From: Trichomonas vaginalis G3
Lineage: Eukaryota > Parabasalia > Trichomonadida > Trichomonadidae
DNA length: 64,000 bases
NCBI RefSeq assembly: GCF_026262505.1
Contig: NC_067205.1
Span: forward strand, 14,136,001 to 14,200,000
Direction of reading: 5' to 3'
The translations under genes were made by a program, and so were the position numbers. Of this stretch, positions 59,315-64,000 are shown in pieces (position 1 is the stretch's first letter; each line of letters starts with the position of its first letter). The notes beneath the pieces were generated by a model. It was not told where the DNA came from and searched no databases. It saw only the letters and a program-made list of their open reading frames with translations.

Positions 59315-59683
59315 ATGAAACCGATTTTAAAAATAAATGAAACAGAGGAGGAAGAAATAAATGAAAGTGAAAATGTTCAACAAAAAATAAATGTTGTTAA
59401 ACCAATTACTGAAATAAAAATTTTTTCATCTGTTGAAGAATTTAATGACTATTATGCTAACAATAAAAAATTATTTGAAGAATTGACAACGTGTAAATTG
59501 AATAAAATGTTTAAAGTTGATGGATTCAAAATTTCAAAAATAAAGGGGGTGGTTAGTTTGAAATCTATTCCTCAATCAAGAATCACCTCATTAATGAAAA
59601 TAGATGATTTAACAAAAAGAATAGAAGAGATTGAAGAAAGAATAAATCAAATAATTGATATCATAAATTCAAATAATCATTAA
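59315..59683 (+). CDS. Hypothetical acidic coiled-coil protein (122 aa)
   Basis: Intact, starting MKPILKINETEEEEINE. An acidic N-terminus leads to a small globular core (SSVEEFNDYYANNKKLFEEL, then LNKMFKVDGFKI) and a C-terminal coiled coil (DDLTKRIEEIEERINQIIDI). It is the last gene before the right TIR. The family is not recognised. Confidence 0.6.
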   Translation: MKPILKINETEEEEINESENVQQKINVVKPITEIKIFSSVEEFNDYYANNKKLFEELTTCKLNKMFKVDGFKISKIKGVVSLKSIPQSRITSLMKIDDLTKRIEEIEERINQIIDIINSNNH

Positions 59684-59689
59684 TTTCTT

Positions 59690-59830
59690 AAAGTTCAATG
59701 TTGATTCTGAGACATGAATGTTTAAAGTTTATTTTTTAATGATTTATTTTTTATTTCATTATGGTAGTTAATTTTTAAAGTTTATTTTTAAAAAAATTAT
59801 TTTTTATTTCATTATGGTAGTGAATCTTTC
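59690..59830. repeat. Local tandem duplication beside the right TIR
   Basis: AAAGTTTATTTTT...TTTTTTATTTCATTATGGTAG occurs twice in about 110 bases (near 59,717-59,768 and 59,778-59,821). This extends the inner TIR edge on this side only. Confidence 0.6.
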
Positions 59831-60570
59831 ATTCATGAAAATAATTATATCTGATTTATTTTATTCTCTCGTACATACTAGATTTGAAGAATTCGGAACT
59901 TTTACCATAATCTCCTAAATGTTTTCTTATCCCTAACGTGTGCCAGTTATTATATGAAACTGAATAAACTTTATCTTTATCTTTACACCTTTCATTACTT
60001 CCAATATATTTATATCTCAGTTTTGATTTAGCATTTTCATATTCATTAGCGTTTAATAATTCACAGTCTTCCTTTTTAAATTGATGTTTAAGATATTCAG
60101 GATTTAATACTCTACGTTTATATGCTCCTAACTTAGTTCTAAAGGTTTTTTACAAAATTTAGGAATTCCATCCTCTTTAATGTCATCAATGATTTCCATT
60201 TCATTATTTTCAATTTCTTCTTCTCGTTTATGAGGTCTTTGATTATGACTCCATTGATTCCATGAAATTAAATATTCTTTATCATTATATTTATACCTCA
60301 TTAGCTTATTTTGGCTTTCATATTCATTTAATAATTCACAATCTTCATTTTTAAATTGAAGTTTAACCCATTCAGGATTTAAATGATGTTTAATTAATCG
60401 CGGAATATCTGACATCATATATATATAGCTTCTTTTATAAAAGATAAAAAAATAAATTATTTTAAAATTAATGTTAATTTTTTAATGATTTATAAATAAA
60501 TATATTTTAATGCATCGTCTATATATAGATGTAACAAAAAAAGTCACTAAACCCGTCAACATATACTACT
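59767..60570 (-). repeat. Terminal inverted repeat, right (about 804 bp)
   Basis: Reverse complement of 40,828-41,632 with few differences, ending ACATATACTACT at the target duplication. A lost base near 60,153 breaks the ORF it carries. Confidence 0.92.
59856..60418 (-). pseudogene. TIR-encoded two-repeat protein, right copy (frameshifted)
   Basis: Same as the intact 40,980-41,543 gene for the first 90 residues. A small deletion (TGTAAAAAACC against TGTAGAAAAACC) then shifts the frame and gives a false end KPLELS. The second repeat is still legible downstream in the other frame. Confidence 0.75.
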
Positions 60571-60576
60571 AAGTGG
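60571..60576. repeat. Target-site duplication AAGTGG, right
   Basis: Matches 40,822-40,827 exactly and abuts the TIR end. Confidence 0.9.
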
Positions 60577-60721
60577 ACAAGAATATCAAAGTAAATATTA
60601 TAGCAAAAACTTACAAAGCATTGATAAACGAATTCAAATATTTAATGAAATCATTTCTAAAAATCCATATGTTTTGCATCTTCTTGGAATGTACAGATAT
60701 AATAATACTATAAAGGTATAG
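60577..60721 (+). pseudogene. Host ORF split by the Maverick, 3' part
   Basis: Continues the frame of 40,667-40,827 after the target duplication (QEYQSKYYSKNLQSIDKRIQ) to TAG 60,719-60,721. The product ends in MYRYNNTIKV. No family was recognised. Confidence 0.55.
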
Positions 60722-60833
60722 GAAACAACTACACAAGAAATAGCACCAGTTTAGAACTATAATCACTTTCACAATACATTAAACTCTTTACATGGAAAAA
60801 ATTGTATCCAAAAAGTAATATTAAGTTCTTTAT

Positions 60834-62763
60834 TTATATTACGTTATTAACTTGAGTATTTGAAGATAGAACTTCTGAGAGTCCAGAATTTTTACGTCTT
60901 CTTAATATGTAATTAACTACAATAACAATAATAGCAACAACTACTATGCATGCAACCGATATGCCTATTATAGCTCCTGTTACTGATTTAGATTTCTTTT
61001 GTTCATCGCTCTTGCATTTATTGAACTTAGAAACATTTTCACCAAATAATTTTCCTTTGTATTTAGAATCTAATGTTACAAATGAGATACTTTCTGGATT
61101 TGAAAAGTTTCCTGATATTTCAGTGGTTCCTGAGTATATAAAGTTATTAACTTTAACAAAGTTTGAATAATCTATTATCATTTCTTTGATGTTGCAACTT
61201 ATTGTTAAGTTTTCTAAGTTGAATAGAGACGAATTAGTTCCTTCTGGACGAAATGTCAACTTTTCATTTGCTTGTGAAATATTAAAAGATAAATTGGATG
61301 TCAAAGATGTCAAATAAATAGTGTCGATCTTTGATGAATCAAAATGAATTGTTTCAAGTTTCTTGCAGTTTATAAATGCACTAGAATTAAGTGCAAAATT
61401 AGAATAGATTGTTATAGAACAAAGATTTTCGCAATTTGAAAAAGCTGATTGACCAAGTGATTCAATGGAAGCAGAAAGTTGTATTTCAGTTATTGATGAG
61501 CATGAAGCAAATGCATCATGTTCAATTCTTCTTACATTTGATGGAAGTATAATATTCTTTAAACTTTCACATCCATAAAATGCTTTGTAATCAATAACTT
61601 CTAATTCAGCTGGGAAATGAATTTGATTCAATTTCTTGCATAATTCAAATACTCTAAAATCAATTGTTTTCATTTTATGATTTCTAAATTAGATGAAACA
61701 AATGCTACATGTTTTATATCGGCTGTTTTTCCTTTGAATTCGACACTTTTCAGATTAGCTAAATTATGGAATGAAAAACTTTCCAAAACAATGTTATCAG
61801 AATTAATAATTATAGAAGTCACATTGCTTGATTGGAAACATTCTTTGCCTATATATTGCAAAGTTGGAGGGAAATTACATCCATTTAGTAAACTAGCTTC
61901 ATGCAATGCTGATTCTTCAAGTATCATCAAACTATCACCAAAATTAATTGAATTCAATTTAGGACACATAGAAATAGCATATTTTGAAATATTTTTCACA
62001 TGATTTAAGTTAATTTTTTCTAAATTATTCATATGATAGAATGTTCCTTCTAAAAAATTTCAATCTTTGGAGGAATTGTGATTTCAACTAAAGAATTGCA
62101 ACCAGTGAAGGCTCGTTTTCCAATATATTCAAGAGAATCAGGAAGTTGAATAGAAGATAAATTATAGCAAAAAGCAAAAGCATTCTCTTCAATATATTTT
62201 AATGAATTTGGAAGAGTTATTTTAGGAAGTGCTTTACACATTTTAAATGCAGAATATTCGATTCCTTCAAGAGAATCTGACATTTTAATCTTAGTAAGAG
62301 AAGTACATCCCTGAAATGCAGATTCATTGATAAATTGTACATTATTTAAATTAATTTCGGTGAGGTTTTTGCATCCATAATAGCAATTTACTGGAATTAC
62401 TTTCAAATTATCTGTGAAAAATGCATTTTTTAATGAAACGCAGTTTGAAAATGCGCTATCACCAATTATATTTGTGTATTGTGGGATATTAAACATGCTA
62501 AGTTTAGTACAGCCGCTGAATGCATTATTTCCGATTCTGAAAGTTTTCGAGGAAAGGTCAAAACTGACTCTTTCAAGTTTTGTAAGTGATGAAAATGAGT
62601 TGTCTCCAAGTTCTGTAACATTTAATATAATTCTTGCAACGGTTAAAATTTCTGGTATTTCTTCGAAGCCGGTGAAGCTTCCATCGCCACTGATAGTACA
62701 TTCAGTATGATCATCATCAAAATTAATTGTTATTGTAGCAAGAAGACTAAAGAGAATAATCAT
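60834..62763 (-). pseudogene. BspA-like LRR surface protein, two frameshifts
   Basis: ATG 62,763 (MIILFSLLATITINFDDD) gives a signal-peptide-like start, DDHTECTISGDGSFTGF and about ten BspA-type repeats. A missing T in a T run near 62,055 shifts the frame. A missing A near 61,672 shifts it again. The end has a stalk (DSKYKGKLFG), one membrane helix (IGISVACIVVVAIIVIVV) and a basic tail. It is the closest relative in the window of the transposon-split gene at 31,413. Both breaks are in homopolymers, so sequencing error is a real alternative to decay. Confidence 0.8.
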
Positions 62764-63167
62764 AATAACACAATTTTGACAAACGGTTACAGATTTAAAT
62801 TGAATACGGTAAAAAAATTATCGTCCGAAATCAGAAATTTCAATGAACTGCTTAATTTTTTACAACCATATCATTCGTTGCCTTGATAAAATATAAAAAT
62901 TCAACTATTAAATATATTCATTGGGAAATTTATTGAAAAAATTGATTTATGAACCATAATAAGTGCGTCATTAGATTTTTATAAATAATGATATTTCAAA
63001 AAAAACCTTTTTAATCACCATAATATATTTTTAAAATAATAATTATGACCATCAAGATAATTAGCCACTGATGTATAGCAAATTACCTATTTTATATAAT
63101 TTCAAGTTAAAACCGATGTAATACAGCCTTAAAAAAGAATAGTAAATAAAAAAGATTTTTATCTTTA
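62764..63167. other. Intergenic, AT-rich, no feature seen
   Basis: Lies between two BspA-like genes. No repeat, ORF or RNA signature was recognised. Confidence 0.6.
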
Positions 63168-64000
63168 TTAAATATTGGAAGGTATCTCTGAAAAACCCTT
63201 CATTCTATTCTTTCTCCATCGGAGTATAAAGAATGCAGCAATTACACCAATAATAATTAGGATTGCGAGAGCAACTAAAATACCAACTGTTGGAGACTTT
63301 CCACCACACTTAGGATTAACTCCACATTTGGTGTATCTTGAAAGTTCAATTCCAAATAATTTTCCTTTATATTCTGGATTTAAGTTTACGCATTTTATTC
63401 TTATGTTATCTGAAAGATCTCCTTCGATTTCATATATTCCATTATATGTAAATGTTTCAAAAGCTACATGTTTTTTGCTATTAATTTTTCTAATTTTACA
63501 TGTGATATTAATTGCTTGAAAGGAATGGCCAGTAAATGAAATTTCTTCACCTGCATTTACAATATTAATTACACATTTAGGATCAGAAATTGGAATTGTA
63601 ATATTATTTATAGAAGATGAATTAAATATTATTTCTTTGAAATTGGCACAATTTGAGAAAACATTAACATCAAATTCAACATTCGAAATAACATGTACAA
63701 ATTTTAGATTTCCACAAGAAGCAAAACATTCTAATCCAACCATTTGTAGAGATTCTGGAAGATATACTTCTGTTAAAGATGAGCAACTATAAAATGCCTT
63801 CAAACCGATTTTATTTAGTGACGCTGGGAATCTGATTGATTTCAATTTTTCACACTTATAGAAAGCTTGTTGATTAATTGCTTCTAAATGTTCTGGTAAT
63901 TGAACATTAACTAATTCATTGCATGAATAAAATAAATTTTTACCAATTATTTTAACATTATTTGGTATTTTGATCTGTTTCAAGCTACTGCATGAAGCAA
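63168..64000 (-). CDS. BspA-like LRR surface protein, 5'-truncated by window edge
   Basis: The frame is open to base 64,000 (reads ASCSSLKQIKIPNNV at the edge), so the start is beyond the window. It has BspA-type repeats (for example CEKLKSIRFPASLNKIGLKAF), then the conserved stalk (LNPEYKGKLFGIELSRYTKC). One membrane helix (VGILVALAILIIIGVIAAFF) and a basic tail ending FSEIPSNI close it. The tail FSEI matches the transposon-split gene (FSEIVTSTV), suggesting a common cytoplasmic signal in this family. Confidence 0.85.
   Translation of the reverse strand, partial: ASCSSLKQIKIPNNVKIIGKNLFYSCNELVNVQLPEHLEAINQQAFYKCEKLKSIRFPASLNKIGLKAFYSCSSLTEVYLPESLQMVGLECFASCGNLKFVHVISNVEFDVNVFSNCANFKEIIFNSSSINNITIPISDPKCVINIVNAGEEISFTGHSFQAINITCKIRKINSKKHVAFETFTYNGIYEIEGDLSDNIRIKCVNLNPEYKGKLFGIELSRYTKCGVNPKCGGKSPTVGILVALAILIIIGVIAAFFILRWRKNRMKGFSEIPSNI

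Larger units (their letters stand above)
40828..60570. mobile_element. Complete 19,743-bp Maverick/Polinton element
   Basis: Bounded by about 805-bp terminal inverted repeats beginning AGTAGTATATGTTGACGGGT, inside a 6-bp target duplication. It carries the defining genes: protein-primed-type PolB, rve integrase, A32-like packaging ATPase, probable MCP and penton-like protein. It also has a primase-helicase, a fibre-like gene and small proteins. No Ulp1-type cysteine protease was recognised. At least eight genes carry frameshifts, although the TIRs remain nearly identical, so insertion was fairly recent or the indels are sequencing errors. Confidence 0.95.

Noticed and set aside
1-64000. tRNA and rRNA genes
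   Set aside because: No cloverleaf with a T-loop GTTCRANNC signature and no rRNA-like conserved block was seen on either strand.

Overview
The window looks like nuclear DNA of a trichomonad, most probably Trichomonas vaginalis or a close relative. The evidence is AT-rich, apparently intronless genes with very short 5' leaders, several BspA-like leucine-rich-repeat surface-protein genes, a multi-pass adenylate cyclase with a PAS domain, a large ankyrin-repeat protein, and two Maverick/Polinton-type virus-like elements. Identification rests on reading families and motifs; no database search was possible.

Layout. (A) 1 to about 16,885 is the right-hand part of a Maverick/Polinton-like element whose left end lies outside the window. 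It carries a KilA-N-type protein, an A32-like packaging ATPase, a D5-like SF3 helicase, a penton-like minor capsid protein, a probable double-jelly-roll major capsid protein (MCP) and a large coiled-coil protein. A block of about 4.8 kb (helicase, penton, small genes, MCP) is present twice in tandem (3,832-8,650 and 8,651-13,230), and both copies are full of different single-base frameshifts. (B) 17,212-40,095 is host DNA: adenylate cyclase, CDF zinc transporter, a tiny gene, BspA-like genes, an ankyrin protein, and a GT31/Fringe-like glycosyltransferase with a repetitive Asn-Ser/Thr-rich tail. Within it lie three non-autonomous DNA transposons: a MULE-like MITE with a 10-bp target duplication and two elements flanked by TTAA with GGGTG termini. 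Two of them split one BspA gene so precisely that removing them restores its frame. The third carries a striking array of hairpins. (C) 40,828-60,570 is a complete 19.7-kb Maverick with about 805-bp terminal inverted repeats and a 6-bp target duplication (AAGTGG), inserted in a small host ORF. It encodes a protein-primed-type family B DNA polymerase with an HNH-like insertion, an rve integrase, a primase-helicase bracketed by inverted minisatellite arrays, a fibre with a phage-tail-collar-like tip, a penton-like protein, a packaging ATPase, a probable MCP, and small amphipathic proteins. Many of its genes carry frameshifts. (D) 60,834-64,000 contains two more BspA-like genes on the minus strand, the last running off the window.

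How the parts work together. In both virus-like elements the ATPase, MCP and penton would form and fill an icosahedral capsid. Polymerase, primase-helicase and integrase would replicate and insert the genome, and the fibre and small amphipathic proteins are candidates for attachment and membrane or core functions. The two elements share at least five homologous or probably homologous genes (helicase, penton, a small SCCG-motif protein, MCP, ATPase) but differ in promoters, fibre and accessory genes, so they are two distinct lineages. The frameshift load could be genuine decay or, especially in the tandem block, low-quality assembly of repetitive DNA; the sequence alone cannot decide.
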